From contig NZ_CABFMN010000088.1 in NCBI RefSeq assembly GCF_901875635.1, positions 6,082 to 70,081 on the forward strand: a stretch of DNA of 64,000 nucleotides, in the 5' to 3' direction. Both the position numbers and the translations under genes were made by a program. Of this stretch, positions 39,943 to 48,806 are shown in pieces. This DNA comes from Xylophilus ampelinus. Its GTDB lineage: Bacteria > Pseudomonadota > Gammaproteobacteria > Burkholderiales > Burkholderiaceae_C. The notes under the pieces were generated by a model that saw only the letters and a list, made by a program, of their open reading frames with translations, ran no database searches and was not told the origin of the DNA. Numbering within the stretch: position 1 is the first letter of the stretch; every line of letters starts with the position of its first letter.

Positions 39943-41577
39943 ATGACCACGATGACTGAACACACCAAGACCGACGGGCTGCCGAGCATGGACCTGCCCG
40001 TCGTGCCCGATGCGGCCGGCCTGGGCTACGGCAAGTCGCCGGCGCGCAACGAGCGCATGAGCGCGGCCAAGGTCGAGTGCAACGCCTGCCCGGTGCTCTG
40101 CCAGATTTCCGAGGGCCGCACCGGCGCCTGCGACCGCTACGCCAACCGCGCCGGGGTGCTGGTGCGCGTCGACCCGGTGGTGCTGCTGCGCCGCGAGCTG
40201 GTCGCCGAGGCACCGGCGCTGGTGCCTTTCGCGCGCCCTGGCGCCGAGGGCGAGGCCGCCGATGCCGGTGCACCCGCCGACTGGAACGGCGACCTGCTGC
40301 ACGCCAACGAGGTCTTCGTCACCGGCATCGGCGCCTCCACCACCTACCCCGACTACAAGCCGGCGCCCTTCATCGTCGGCTCCAAGGCCGACGGCGTGGA
40401 CATGGTCACCGTCGTGACCGAAGGCATCTTCAGCTACTGCAGCGTGAAGGTGAAGATCGACACCGACCGCTTCCTCGGTGCCGAGCAGGCCAACGTCCGC
40501 TACAAGGGCGAGGTGGTAGGCCACGTGACCACGGCCGAATACGGCTCGCAGATGCTCTCGCTCGGCGGCGTGCACCACCTCACCGGCGGCAGCAAGAAGG
40601 AAGGCCGCATGACGCTGGAGCTCATGCAGAACCTGTGCAACAAGCAGGCGGCCGAATGCACCATCGACGGCGGCGCCAGCCTCGTCATCCAGGCGGGCAG
40701 GGCGCCCGTCGTCAACGGCGTCGAGGAGCAGCGCATGCGCGTGGGCTGCGGTTCGGCCACGGTGGGCATCTTCGCCAAGCAGCTGCTCGACCTGGCCGAC
40801 GAGGTGGTGGTGGTCGACGACCACATCACCGGCGTGCTCACCGAGCACCAGGCCGGCCGCTGCCTGTCGATGGCGCCCTCGGGCATCCAGATGCGAGGGC
40901 GCAAGTCCACGCCGGGGCGCTACTTCCAGGTCGCCAACCCCGGCAGCGGCTGGGGCGGCACCGACATCGCCGACCCGCTGTCCATCATCGAGGGCTGGGA
41001 GCCCGGCGTCGCCAAGCCCGGCCTGCGCCTGCTCATGACCTCCACCACCGGCGAGCAGGCGCAGTGGTACGTGCTCGACGACGACCTGCAACCCGTGGAG
41101 CAGCCCATGCCCGCTGCGGTGCAGCGCGTGGTCGACCGCATCGGCGAGAACTGCGAACCGTCCCTGTGCACCGTGCTCTTCCTCGGCGGCGCGGGCGGCA
41201 GCCTGCGCGCCGGCGTGACCGAGAACCCCATCCTGCTCACGCGCGCCATCAAGCAGGCGCTGGTCAACGTGACTTGCGGCGGTGCGCCGGCCTATGTGTG
41301 GCCGGGCGGCGGCATCACCGTCATGGTGGATGTGATGCGCATGCCCGACAACAGCTTTGGCACCGTGCCCACGCCGGCCATCATCGCGCCCATCGAGTTC
41401 AGCATGCGCCTGGACGACTACGCCGCGCTCGGCGGCCACGTCGACCATGTCATGCCGCTCGACCAGGCGCTGGCGCGTGGCGCCTGGCAGGACGACGGCG
41501 CCCCCACGGCGCGCGAGTGGCGCACAGCCGATCGCATCAACCCGTGGCCGCTGGGACATGGCCCCATGCTGGGCTGA
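39943..41577 (+). CDS. hnr: 6-Hydroxynicotinate reductase-like iron-sulfur flavoprotein
   Basis: A 544-residue cytosolic protein recognised as the 6-hydroxynicotinate reductase type, which reduces 6-hydroxynicotinate to 1,4,5,6-tetrahydro-6-oxonicotinate with ferredoxin. Near the N-terminus C46, C49, C53 and C63 (CNACPVLCQ...TGACDRY) form a ferredoxin-like cluster site. More cysteines occur in FSYCSVK, NLCNKQAAECTID and RVGCGSATVG. The E. barkeri enzyme carries covalent flavin plus 2Fe-2S and 4Fe-4S clusters. I find no canonical ApbE flavinylation motif (SGAT); the nearest are GIGAST (128-133) and CGSAT. The start may be 39952 instead. Confidence 0.75.
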   Translation: MTTMTEHTKTDGLPSMDLPVVPDAAGLGYGKSPARNERMSAAKVECNACPVLCQISEGRTGACDRYANRAGVLVRVDPVVLLRRELVAEAPALVPFARPGAEGEAADAGAPADWNGDLLHANEVFVTGIGASTTYPDYKPAPFIVGSKADGVDMVTVVTEGIFSYCSVKVKIDTDRFLGAEQANVRYKGEVVGHVTTAEYGSQMLSLGGVHHLTGGSKKEGRMTLELMQNLCNKQAAECTIDGGASLVIQAGRAPVVNGVEEQRMRVGCGSATVGIFAKQLLDLADEVVVVDDHITGVLTEHQAGRCLSMAPSGIQMRGRKSTPGRYFQVANPGSGWGGTDIADPLSIIEGWEPGVAKPGLRLLMTSTTGEQAQWYVLDDDLQPVEQPMPAAVQRVVDRIGENCEPSLCTVLFLGGAGGSLRAGVTENPILLTRAIKQALVNVTCGGAPAYVWPGGGITVMVDVMRMPDNSFGTVPTPAIIAPIEFSMRLDDYAALGGHVDHVMPLDQALARGAWQDDGAPTAREWRTADRINPWPLGHGPMLG

Positions 41578-41587
41578 CGGGGCGGCC

Positions 41588-42487
41588 GTGGCAGCAACGC
41601 GTGCCCTGCTCGACGGCGGGCGCTGGCATTTCCAGCACGGCCCGATGGACGTCGTGCTGCAGGCCGAGGGCGAGCCGCAGGCCGTCGCGGCCGCGCATGC
41701 CGATGCCTGGGCGCGCTTCGTGCCGTTGCTCGACGAGCTCGTGGCCGAGCTGCCGCTGCTCAAGCAGCCCATCGCGGCCCGTGCCGTGCCGGCCGGCCCG
41801 GTGGCCCGCCGCATGTGGGACGCGTGCGCGGTGCACGCGCCGATCTTCATGACGCCGATGGCCGCCGTCGCCGGCGCGGTCGCGCAGGAACTGATCGCCG
41901 CCTACCGGCGTGCCGGCATCATGCGCGCCTGGGCCAACAACGGCGGCGACATCGCCTTCCACCTGGCGCCCGGTACGTCGGCACGCGTGGGGCTGTACGC
42001 CGACCTGGCGCGCTTCGACCCGGCCGACGCCGCGGCCCTGCGCACCGATGGCCAGTTCGACGTGCATGCCGCCCAGCCCGTGCGCGGCGTGGCCACGAGT
42101 GGCTGGCGCGGCCGCAGCTTCTCGCTGGGCATCGCCGACAGCGTGACCGTGCTCGCCGCGACCGCGGCGGGCGCCGACGCCGCGGCCACCGTCATCGCCA
42201 ATGCCGTGGACGTGTCGCACCCTGACATCCGCCGCCTGCCGGCCAGCGAATGCAAGGACGGCAGCGACCTGGGCGACACGCCCGTCACGGTGGAAGTCCC
42301 GGCCTTGCCGCCCCAGGCCGTCGCACAGGCACTGGATGCGGGCGCGCAGCGCGCCCGTGCGGTGCAGGCGGCCGGACAAGCCTTCGCCGCGATACTCGTT
42401 TGCCAGGGGCAATGGCGACTTGTGCAGCCCTTAAGCTCGGCGTCCGGCGAGGCCGCGCAGCCCGCACTTGGTTCAGTATTTGCTTAA
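41588..42487 (+). CDS. UPF0280 family protein (ApbE-like fold)
   Basis: A 299-residue member of UPF0280, a family structurally related to the flavin transferase ApbE. Conserved parts include TPMAAVAGAVAQELIAAY, AWANNGGDIAFHL and GIADSVTVLAATAAGADAAATVIANAV, which in ApbE form the FAD/Mg site. It begins at a GTG 10 bases after the reductase stop, so the two are co-translated. No function is established for the family. Since 6-hydroxynicotinate reductase holds covalent flavin, attaching that flavin is an attractive guess. The C-terminal tail is alanine/serine-rich and variable. Confidence 0.75.
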   Translation: MAATRALLDGGRWHFQHGPMDVVLQAEGEPQAVAAAHADAWARFVPLLDELVAELPLLKQPIAARAVPAGPVARRMWDACAVHAPIFMTPMAAVAGAVAQELIAAYRRAGIMRAWANNGGDIAFHLAPGTSARVGLYADLARFDPADAAALRTDGQFDVHAAQPVRGVATSGWRGRSFSLGIADSVTVLAATAAGADAAATVIANAVDVSHPDIRRLPASECKDGSDLGDTPVTVEVPALPPQAVAQALDAGAQRARAVQAAGQAFAAILVCQGQWRLVQPLSSASGEAAQPALGSVFA

Positions 42488-42509
42488 CGAAAAGCAAGGC
42501 ATCCTTTCC

Positions 42510-43154
42510 ATGATCGACATCCGACGCGTCTTCACCCAGGTCGAGACCATCCACCACGAGTTCGGCCCGCGCGCGGCGACGCCGCTGGTGCGTGGTGCGA
42601 TCGCCGCGGTGCTGACCAATCCCTTCGCAGGCCGCTACGAGCCCGACATCCTGCCCATGATGGACCTGCTGGAGCCCGTGGGTGTCGACATGGCCCACCG
42701 GCTGCGTGCCGCGATGGATGTTTCCCTCGAGCAGATCGCCACCTACGGCAAGGGCGCCATCGTCGGCGCCGCCGGCGAACTCGAGCACGGTGCGCTGTGG
42801 CACGTGCCTGGCGGCTACGCCATGCGCGAACTGCTGGGCTGGAAGGGCGACCGCGCCGCGTACAAGGCCGGCACCGTCGACGAGAAGAAGACCGGGCAGC
42901 CCGGCAACGCGCTGTCGATCGTGCCCTCGACCAAGAAAGTCGGCCCGCCCGGCGCCACGCTCGACGTGCCGCTCACCAACATCAATGCCAGCTACGTGCG
43001 CGGGCAGTTCGACGCCATCGAGGTGCGCGTGCCGGGCGCGCCCGAATCGGACGAGATCGTCTTCATCCTCGCCATGAGCACCGGCTATCGCGTGCACGAC
43101 CGCGTCGGCGGCCTGCGTGCGGAGAACATCGCCAAATGGGACGGCCTGCGGTGA
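42510..43154 (+). CDS. DUF1185 (PF06684) family protein, copy 1
   Basis: A 214-residue protein of the family called amino acid synthesis by databases, known structurally to have a chorismate-mutase/YjgF-like fold. Signature segments are AVLTNPFAGRYEPDI, YGKGAIVGAAGELEHGA and a C-terminal YRVHDRVGGL. No reaction is established. It is followed by a second member at 43240; the pair are clear but diverged paralogues. This copy has an insertion around 105-130 (MRELLGWKGDRAAYKAG). It lies just after UPF0280, separated by 22 bases, and so probably acts on an intermediate after the reductase. Confidence 0.75.
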   Translation: MIDIRRVFTQVETIHHEFGPRAATPLVRGAIAAVLTNPFAGRYEPDILPMMDLLEPVGVDMAHRLRAAMDVSLEQIATYGKGAIVGAAGELEHGALWHVPGGYAMRELLGWKGDRAAYKAGTVDEKKTGQPGNALSIVPSTKKVGPPGATLDVPLTNINASYVRGQFDAIEVRVPGAPESDEIVFILAMSTGYRVHDRVGGLRAENIAKWDGLR

Positions 43155-43170
43155 GTTCGACAGGCGTCGA

Positions 43171-43227
43171 ATTCGGACTGCCGGACGCAGAGGACGCGAA
43201 GATTTCGCAGAGCTCGCAGAAAAGACA
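43171..43227. repeat. Dispersed repeat family B, copy 3 (half copy)
   Basis: ATTCGGACTGCCGGACGCAGAGGACGCGAAGATTTCGCAGAG is one arm of the family-B element, without the mirror arm. It lies between the two DUF1185 genes. Confidence 0.65.
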
Positions 43228-43239
43228 AGTGAAGGATCA

Positions 43240-43827
43240 ATGATGTCAGCAGATATTCGCAAGCTGGTGGTGCAGGTCGACGAGACCCGCAAGGAAATGG
43301 GAAAGACGATCGACCCGCCCACCCGCCGCGCGGTCGCGATCGCCGTCATCGCCAACCCCTACGCCGGCCGCTACAGCGAGAACCTCGACGAGCTCATCGC
43401 CATCGGTGAGGAACTCGGCGCGCTGCTGGGCCAGAAGGCCGTGAAGGCGCTGGGCATCGAGCCCGGCCAGGCCCAGAGTTACGGCAAGGCCGCGATCGTC
43501 GGCGAGGGCGGCGAGCTGGAGCACGCGGCCGCCATCCTGCACCCCAAGCTGGGTGCACCGCTGCGCGTCGCCGTCGAGAAGGGCGCGGCCCTCGTGCCCT
43601 CGGCCAAGAAGCGCGGCACGCTGGGCACTGCCATCGACGTGCCCCTGGGCCACAAGGACGCCGCCTTCGTGCGCAGCCATTTCGACGCGGTGGAGGCGCG
43701 TGTGAGCGATGCCCCGCGCGCCGGCGAGATCGTCGTGGCCGTGGCCGTGACCGACAGCGGCCGGCCGCTGCCGCGCATCGGCGGGCTGCAGGTGTCCGAG
43801 ATCAAGGGCGAAGATGGTTTGCGATAG
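43240..43827 (+). CDS. DUF1185 (PF06684) family protein, copy 2
   Basis: A 195-residue paralogue of the preceding gene, with AVIANPYAGRYSENL, YGKAAIVGEGGELEHAAA, and RIGGLQVSEIKGEDGLR. Both copies end in DGLR. GAAGGA precedes two adjacent ATGs (43240, 43243). Two paralogues side by side suggest a heteromeric complex. The upstream long reading frame is discarded because it is made of repeat DNA. As with copy 1, no reaction can be assigned from the sequence alone. Confidence 0.75.
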   Translation: MMSADIRKLVVQVDETRKEMGKTIDPPTRRAVAIAVIANPYAGRYSENLDELIAIGEELGALLGQKAVKALGIEPGQAQSYGKAAIVGEGGELEHAAAILHPKLGAPLRVAVEKGAALVPSAKKRGTLGTAIDVPLGHKDAAFVRSHFDAVEARVSDAPRAGEIVVAVAVTDSGRPLPRIGGLQVSEIKGEDGLR

Positions 43828-43877
43828 CTGCGTCCGGTAGCCCTGTTTTTTTCGCTTCATTTCTCAAAGGAGTCTCC

Positions 43878-45083
43878 ATGAATGCACTGCGTCCCGCCTT
43901 CACCGTCGCCGCGCTCGCTGCGCTGCTGGCGCCTGCCGTCCACGCCCAGGGCGTGATCAAGATCGGCGAAGTCAACAGCTACAAGGCGCAGCCCGCCTTC
44001 CTCGAGCCCTACAAGAAGGGCATGGAACTGGCGGTGGACGAGATCAACGCCGCTGGTGGTGTGAACGGCAGGAAGATCGAGCTCATCACGCGCGACGACA
44101 ACGCCAACCCCGGCGATGCGGTGCGCATGGCCGAGGAACTGGTCTCGCGCGAGAAGGTCGACATCCTCGCCGGCGCCTTCCTCTCGAACACCGGCCTGGC
44201 GCTGGCCGACTTCGCCAAGCAGAAGAAGTTCTTCTACCTGGCCGGCGAGCCGCTCACCGACAAGATGACTTGGCAGGGCGGCAACCAGTACACCTTCCGC
44301 CTGCGTCCCGGCACCTACATGCAGGCCGCCATGCTCGTGCCCGACGCAGCCAAGCTCAAGAAGAAGCGCTGGGCCATCGTCTACCCCAACTACGAGTACG
44401 GCCAGTCGGCGGTGGCTGCCTTCAAGCAGCTGCTCAAGGCGGCGCAGCCCGACGTCGAATTCGTCACCGAGCAGGCCACGCCGCTGGGCAAGGTCGATGC
44501 CGGCAGCGTGGCGCAGGCGCTGGCCGATGCCAAGCCCGACGCGATCTTCAACGTGCTCTTCGGCGCCGACCTCTCCAAGTTCGTGCGCGAAGGCAACACG
44601 CGTGGCCTCTTCAAGGACCGTGAAGTGGTGAGCGTGCTCACCGGCGAGCCCGAGTACCTCGACCCGCTCAAGGACGAGGCGCCCAACGGCTGGCTGGTGA
44701 CGGGCTACCCGTGGTACGGCATCACCACGCCCGAGCACAAGAAGTTCGAGCAGGCCTACCAGGCCAAGTTCAAGGACTACCCGCGCCTGGGCTCGGTGGT
44801 GGGCTACAGCATGATCAAGTCGGCCGCTGCCGGCGTGGCCAAGGCCAACAGCACCGATTCAGACAAGCTCGTCGCGGCCTTCAAGGGCCTGCAGGTCGAC
44901 ACCCCCTTCGGCAAGATCAGCTACCGCCCCGAAGACCACCAGTCGACCATGGGCGCCTTCGTCGGTCGCACCAAGAACGAGGGCGGCAAGGGCGTGATGG
45001 TGAACTACACCTACTTCGACGGCGCCGACGCGCGCTTCCAGCCCCCAGCGGCCGACGTCAAGAAGTCCCGCGCCGCGGATTGA
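43878..45083 (+). CDS. Branched-chain amino acid-type (HAAT) ABC binding protein
   Basis: A 401-residue periplasmic binding protein with a signal peptide of about 24 residues (ending VHAQG). It continues VIKIGEVNSYKAQPAF and has the two-lobe HAAT fold (GVNGRKIELITRDDNANPG). AAGGAG lies before the ATG. It is followed by the fused permease and two ATPases, giving a complete importer. HAAT systems in Burkholderiales take up many aromatic and heterocyclic acids; the context suggests nicotinate, 6-hydroxynicotinate or nicotinamide. Confidence 0.88.
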   Translation: MNALRPAFTVAALAALLAPAVHAQGVIKIGEVNSYKAQPAFLEPYKKGMELAVDEINAAGGVNGRKIELITRDDNANPGDAVRMAEELVSREKVDILAGAFLSNTGLALADFAKQKKFFYLAGEPLTDKMTWQGGNQYTFRLRPGTYMQAAMLVPDAAKLKKKRWAIVYPNYEYGQSAVAAFKQLLKAAQPDVEFVTEQATPLGKVDAGSVAQALADAKPDAIFNVLFGADLSKFVREGNTRGLFKDREVVSVLTGEPEYLDPLKDEAPNGWLVTGYPWYGITTPEHKKFEQAYQAKFKDYPRLGSVVGYSMIKSAAAGVAKANSTDSDKLVAAFKGLQVDTPFGKISYRPEDHQSTMGAFVGRTKNEGGKGVMVNYTYFDGADARFQPPAADVKKSRAAD

Positions 45084-45118
45084 GCCGCCGCGACGTCCCA
45101 CGGTAGAAGAAGAGAGCC

Positions 45119-47086
45119 ATGAGTTTTTCCGGCCTGATCGTCCAGCTCCTCAACGGGCTGGCGTCCGCGTCCTCGCTGTTCCTGGTGGCGGCGGGGCTGT
45201 CGCTGATCTTCGGCGTCACGCGTATCGTCAATTTCGCCCATGGCTCCTTCTTCATGGTGGGTATCTACCTGGCCTACACCCTGGCCGACAAGCTCGGCGG
45301 CGCGCTGGGCAGCGGCGGCTTCTGGCTGGCGCTTCCGCTGGCGGCGATCGCGGTCGGCGTGCTCGGTGCGCTGATCGAGGTGGTGCTGCTGCGGCGCATC
45401 TACAAGGCGCCCGAACTGTTCCAGTTGCTGGCCACCTTTGCGCTGGTGCTGGTCATCAAGGACGCGGTGCTCTGGCTCTGGGGCCCCGACGAGCTGCTGG
45501 GCCCGCGTGCGCCGGGGCTCAAGGGCTCGGTCGAGATCCTGGGGCGCCAGTTCCCGTCCTACGACCTGTTCCTGATCGTCGTCGGGCCCGTGGTGCTGGG
45601 CCTGGTATGGCTGCTGCTCACGCGCACGCGCTTCGGCACGCTGGTGCGCGCCGCCACGCAGGACCGCGAGATGGTCAGCGCCCTGGGCGTGAACCAGGCC
45701 TGGCTCTTCACGGCCGTGTTCGCCCTGGGCGCGATGCTGGCGGGCCTGGGCGGTGCACTGCAGCTGCCGCGCGAGCCCGCCACGCTCGAAATGGACCTGA
45801 ACACCATCGGTGCCGCCTTCGTGGTGGTGGTGGTGGGCGGCATGGGCTCGCTGCCCGGCGCCTATGTGGCGGCACTGCTCATTGCCGAGATCAAGGCCAT
45901 CTGCATCTGGCTCGGCGTGGTCGACGTGTTCGGCCTGTCCATCTCCTTCTCCAAGCTCACGCTGGTGGTCGACTTCCTGGTCATGGCGGTGGTGCTCGTG
46001 TGGCGCCCCTGGGGCCTGATGGGGCGTGCGCAGGCGCCGAGCCGCTATGTCGGCATGCAGGAAGAGCCGCTGCGCCGCGCCAGCCGCACCTATGTGCTGG
46101 CGGCCGCCGCTTTCGCGGCACTGCTCGCGGTGACGCCCTTCCTCACGGCCGGTTCGCCCTACACCACGGTGCTGATGATCGACCTGCTGGTGGCTGCGCT
46201 CTTCGCCGCCAGCCTGCACTTCATCATGGGCCCGGCGGGCATGCACTCTTTCGGCCATGCGGCCTATTTCGGCCTCGGGGCCTACGGCGCGGCGCTGCTG
46301 GTGCGCGCGCTGGGCCTGCCGATGGAACTCGCGCTGGTCGTCGCGCCGCTGGTCGCGGCCATCGGCGCCTTCGTCTACGGCTGGTTCGCGGTGCGGCTCT
46401 CGGGCGTGTACCTGGCCATGCTCACGCTCGCCTTTGCGCAGATCACCTGGGCCGTCACCTACCAGTGGGACAGCTTCACCGGCGGCAGCAACGGCCTGAC
46501 GGGCGTGTGGCCCTCGGCCTGGCTGTCCGACAAGCGCAACTACTACTGGCTCACGCTGGTGCTGGTGGGCGCCGGGGTGTGGTGGCTGCGGCGCGTGCTG
46601 TTCTCGCCCTTCGGCTACGCCATGCGGGCGGGCCGCGACTCGGTGCTGCGCGCCGACGCCATCGGCATCGACGTCAAGCGCATGCAGTGGGCCGCCTTCG
46701 TGGTGGCCGGCCTGGTGGCCGGGCTGGCAGGCGCTCTCTTCGCGTTCTCCAAGGGCAGCATCTCGCCCGAATCGCTCTCGGTCGGCAAGTCGGTCGACGG
46801 GCTGGTGATGGTGCTGCTGGGCGGCATCCAGACCCTGGCCGGGCCGGTGGTGGGCGCCGTCACCTTCACCTGGCTGCACGACGCGGTGGCGCGCAACACC
46901 GACTACTGGCGCGCCACGCTGGGCGCGATCATCCTGATCCTGGTGCTGCTGTTCCCGCAGGGCATCGCCGGCTCGCTCAAGCTGCTGGCCGACCGTTGGC
47001 GCGGGCGCGCCGACGATGCGGCCGCCGATGCCGCGGGCCAACAGCCCTTGAGGGCCAACGCCGCCACCGGGGAGGCCGCACGATGA
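45119..47086 (+). CDS. Fused LivH-LivM ABC permease
   Basis: A 655-residue fusion of the two HAAT permeases. Residues about 1-300 are LivH-like (AAGLSLIFGVTRIVNFAHG, VVGGMGSLPGAYVAALLIAE). Residues about 320-635 are LivM-like (GPAGMHSFGHAAYFGLGAYG, VRLSGVYLAMLTLAFAQI, ADAIGIDVKRMQWAAFVV). The join is in a short cytoplasmic linker near 305-320. Such fusions are frequent in Comamonadaceae. Its stop overlaps the livG ATG. Confidence 0.9.
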   Translation: MSFSGLIVQLLNGLASASSLFLVAAGLSLIFGVTRIVNFAHGSFFMVGIYLAYTLADKLGGALGSGGFWLALPLAAIAVGVLGALIEVVLLRRIYKAPELFQLLATFALVLVIKDAVLWLWGPDELLGPRAPGLKGSVEILGRQFPSYDLFLIVVGPVVLGLVWLLLTRTRFGTLVRAATQDREMVSALGVNQAWLFTAVFALGAMLAGLGGALQLPREPATLEMDLNTIGAAFVVVVVGGMGSLPGAYVAALLIAEIKAICIWLGVVDVFGLSISFSKLTLVVDFLVMAVVLVWRPWGLMGRAQAPSRYVGMQEEPLRRASRTYVLAAAAFAALLAVTPFLTAGSPYTTVLMIDLLVAALFAASLHFIMGPAGMHSFGHAAYFGLGAYGAALLVRALGLPMELALVVAPLVAAIGAFVYGWFAVRLSGVYLAMLTLAFAQITWAVTYQWDSFTGGSNGLTGVWPSAWLSDKRNYYWLTLVLVGAGVWWLRRVLFSPFGYAMRAGRDSVLRADAIGIDVKRMQWAAFVVAGLVAGLAGALFAFSKGSISPESLSVGKSVDGLVMVLLGGIQTLAGPVVGAVTFTWLHDAVARNTDYWRATLGAIILILVLLFPQGIAGSLKLLADRWRGRADDAAADAAGQQPLRANAATGEAAR

Positions 47087-47874
47087 GCGTCGCCACACCG
47101 CTGCTGCAGGTCGGCAACCTCGGCAAGTCCTTCGGCGGCGTGAAGGCCGTCGACGGCATCACCTTCGACCTGGCCGCCGGCGAGCTGCTGGCTCTGATCG
47201 GCCCGAACGGCGCCGGCAAGTCGACCACCTTCAACATGGTCAACGGCCAGCTCAAGGCCGACCAGGGCTCGATCCGGCTCGATGGCACGGAGCTCGTGGG
47301 CAAGCGCCCGCGCGACATCTGGCGCCTGGGCGTGGGCCGCACCTTCCAGATCGCCGAGACCTTCTCGTCGCTCACCGTCGTCGAGAACGTGCAGATGGCG
47401 CTGATCTCGCACGACCGCAAGCTGTTCTCGATGTGGAAGCCCGCCGCGGAGCACAAGCGCGACGAGGCGCTGGCCCTGCTCGATCAGGTCGGCATGAAGT
47501 CGCAGGCCGACCGGCCCTGCAGCGTGCTGGCGTACGGCGACGTCAAGCGTGTCGAGCTCGCGATCGCCATGGCCAACTCGCCCAAGCTGCTGCTGATGGA
47601 CGAGCCCACCGCCGGCATGGCGCCCAAGGAGCGCAACTCTCTGATGGCCCTGACCAAGCAACTCGTCATCGACCGTGGAATGGCCGTGCTCTTCACCGAG
47701 CACAGCATGGACGTCGTGTTCGCATACGCCGACCGCATGATCGTGCTGGCCCGCGGCCGCCTCATCGCGCAGGGCAAGCCGCTGGAGATCCGCGACCACC
47801 CGAAGGTGCAGGAGGTCTACTTCGGCACCGGCAAGACCTTCGAGAAGAAGATGACCAGCGCGGAGGCCGTATGA
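47083..47874 (+). CDS. livG: ABC ATPase, LivG type
   Basis: A 263-residue ATPase. Walker A is GPNGAGKST (40-48) and Walker B is KLLLMDEPTAGM. The signature region is atypical, LAYGDVKRVELAIAMA instead of LSYGxQRxLE. It pairs with the ATPase at 48020 on the fused permease. Coupled to the permease by ATGA overlap. Downstream lies a 124-base family-B repeat that separates it from livF. Confidence 0.9.
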   Translation: MSVATPLLQVGNLGKSFGGVKAVDGITFDLAAGELLALIGPNGAGKSTTFNMVNGQLKADQGSIRLDGTELVGKRPRDIWRLGVGRTFQIAETFSSLTVVENVQMALISHDRKLFSMWKPAAEHKRDEALALLDQVGMKSQADRPCSVLAYGDVKRVELAIAMANSPKLLLMDEPTAGMAPKERNSLMALTKQLVIDRGMAVLFTEHSMDVVFAYADRMIVLARGRLIAQGKPLEIRDHPKVQEVYFGTGKTFEKKMTSAEAV

Positions 47875-47880
47875 AGACGG

Positions 47881-48004
47881 GTACCGAACGCGAAGGACGC
47901 GAAGATCACGCGAAAGGCGCGAAGAAGTCCAGAACTGGAAATGTCGGCTGTTCCTTTGGCGACCTTCGCGGAATTTTCGCGGCCTTCGCGTACGGAAGTC
48001 CGGA
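47881..48004. repeat. Dispersed repeat family B, copy 4
   Basis: GTACCGAACGCGAAGGACGCGAAGATCACGCGAAAGGCGCGAAG...CTTTGGCGACCTTCGCGGAATTTTCGCGGCCTTCGCGTACGG is a long imperfect inverted repeat between livG and livF. It resembles the 38761 copy in sequence and layout. Confidence 0.8.
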
Positions 48005-48019
48005 TTTCAAGGCGACTGC

Positions 48020-48748
48020 ATGAACAACGTCCTCCTCGAAGCCAAATCCCTGTGTGCCTGGTACGGCGCCGCGCAGATCCTCTACGACGTCGACCTGGAA
48101 GTGCGGCGCGGCGAGGTGGTCGCGCTCATGGGGCGCAACGGCGCCGGCAAGTCCACCACGCTCAAGGCGCTGATGGGCATGCTGGCCAAGCGGCGCGGCG
48201 CGATCCGCTTCCTGGGCCACGACATCTCGAAGACCGAGCCGCACCACGCGGCGCGCCTGGGCCTGGGCTTCGTGCCCGAGGACCGGCGTGTGTTCACCGA
48301 CCTCACGGTGATGGAGAACCTCGAGGTGGGCCGCCAGGCCGGCCGCCAGTGGAGCGACGGCGGCGCCGCGCCGCTGTGGACGCCCGAGAAGCTGTTCAAG
48401 CTCTTCCCCAACCTCGGCGAGATGCCGCATCGCCCGGGCGGTCGCATGAGCGGCGGCGAGCAGCAGATGCTCACCGTGGCCCGCACGCTGATGGGCAATC
48501 CCTACCTGGTGCTGCTCGACGAGCCGTCCGAGGGCGTGGCGCCCGTCATCGTCGAGCAGATGGCCAACATGATCCTGGAACTGAAGGCGCACGGCGTGTC
48601 GATCCTCCTGTCGGAGCAGAACATGCACTTCGCCGAACTGGTGTCCGACCGCGCCTACGTGCTCGAGAAGGGCCAGATCCGATATGCCGCCAGCATGGCC
48701 GAGCTGGCAGCCAACGAGGACGTGCGACGCGCCTACCTGAGCGTGTGA
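48020..48748 (+). CDS. livF: ABC ATPase, LivF type
   Basis: A 242-residue ATPase with Walker A GRNGAGKST, signature MSGGEQQML and Walker B LVLLLDEPSEGVAP. It completes the HAAT importer with the genes at 43878, 45119 and 47083. Its distance from livG is filled entirely by a family-B repeat, and its weak ribosome site (AAGG) comes from the repeat's outer edge. Confidence 0.92.
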   Translation: MNNVLLEAKSLCAWYGAAQILYDVDLEVRRGEVVALMGRNGAGKSTTLKALMGMLAKRRGAIRFLGHDISKTEPHHAARLGLGFVPEDRRVFTDLTVMENLEVGRQAGRQWSDGGAAPLWTPEKLFKLFPNLGEMPHRPGGRMSGGEQQMLTVARTLMGNPYLVLLDEPSEGVAPVIVEQMANMILELKAHGVSILLSEQNMHFAELVSDRAYVLEKGQIRYAASMAELAANEDVRRAYLSV

Positions 48749-48806
48749 GCACCCCTTGTCGTCCCGCGGCCTCCACAGATCCATTCCAACCCCGGAGGGC
48801 TTTTCC

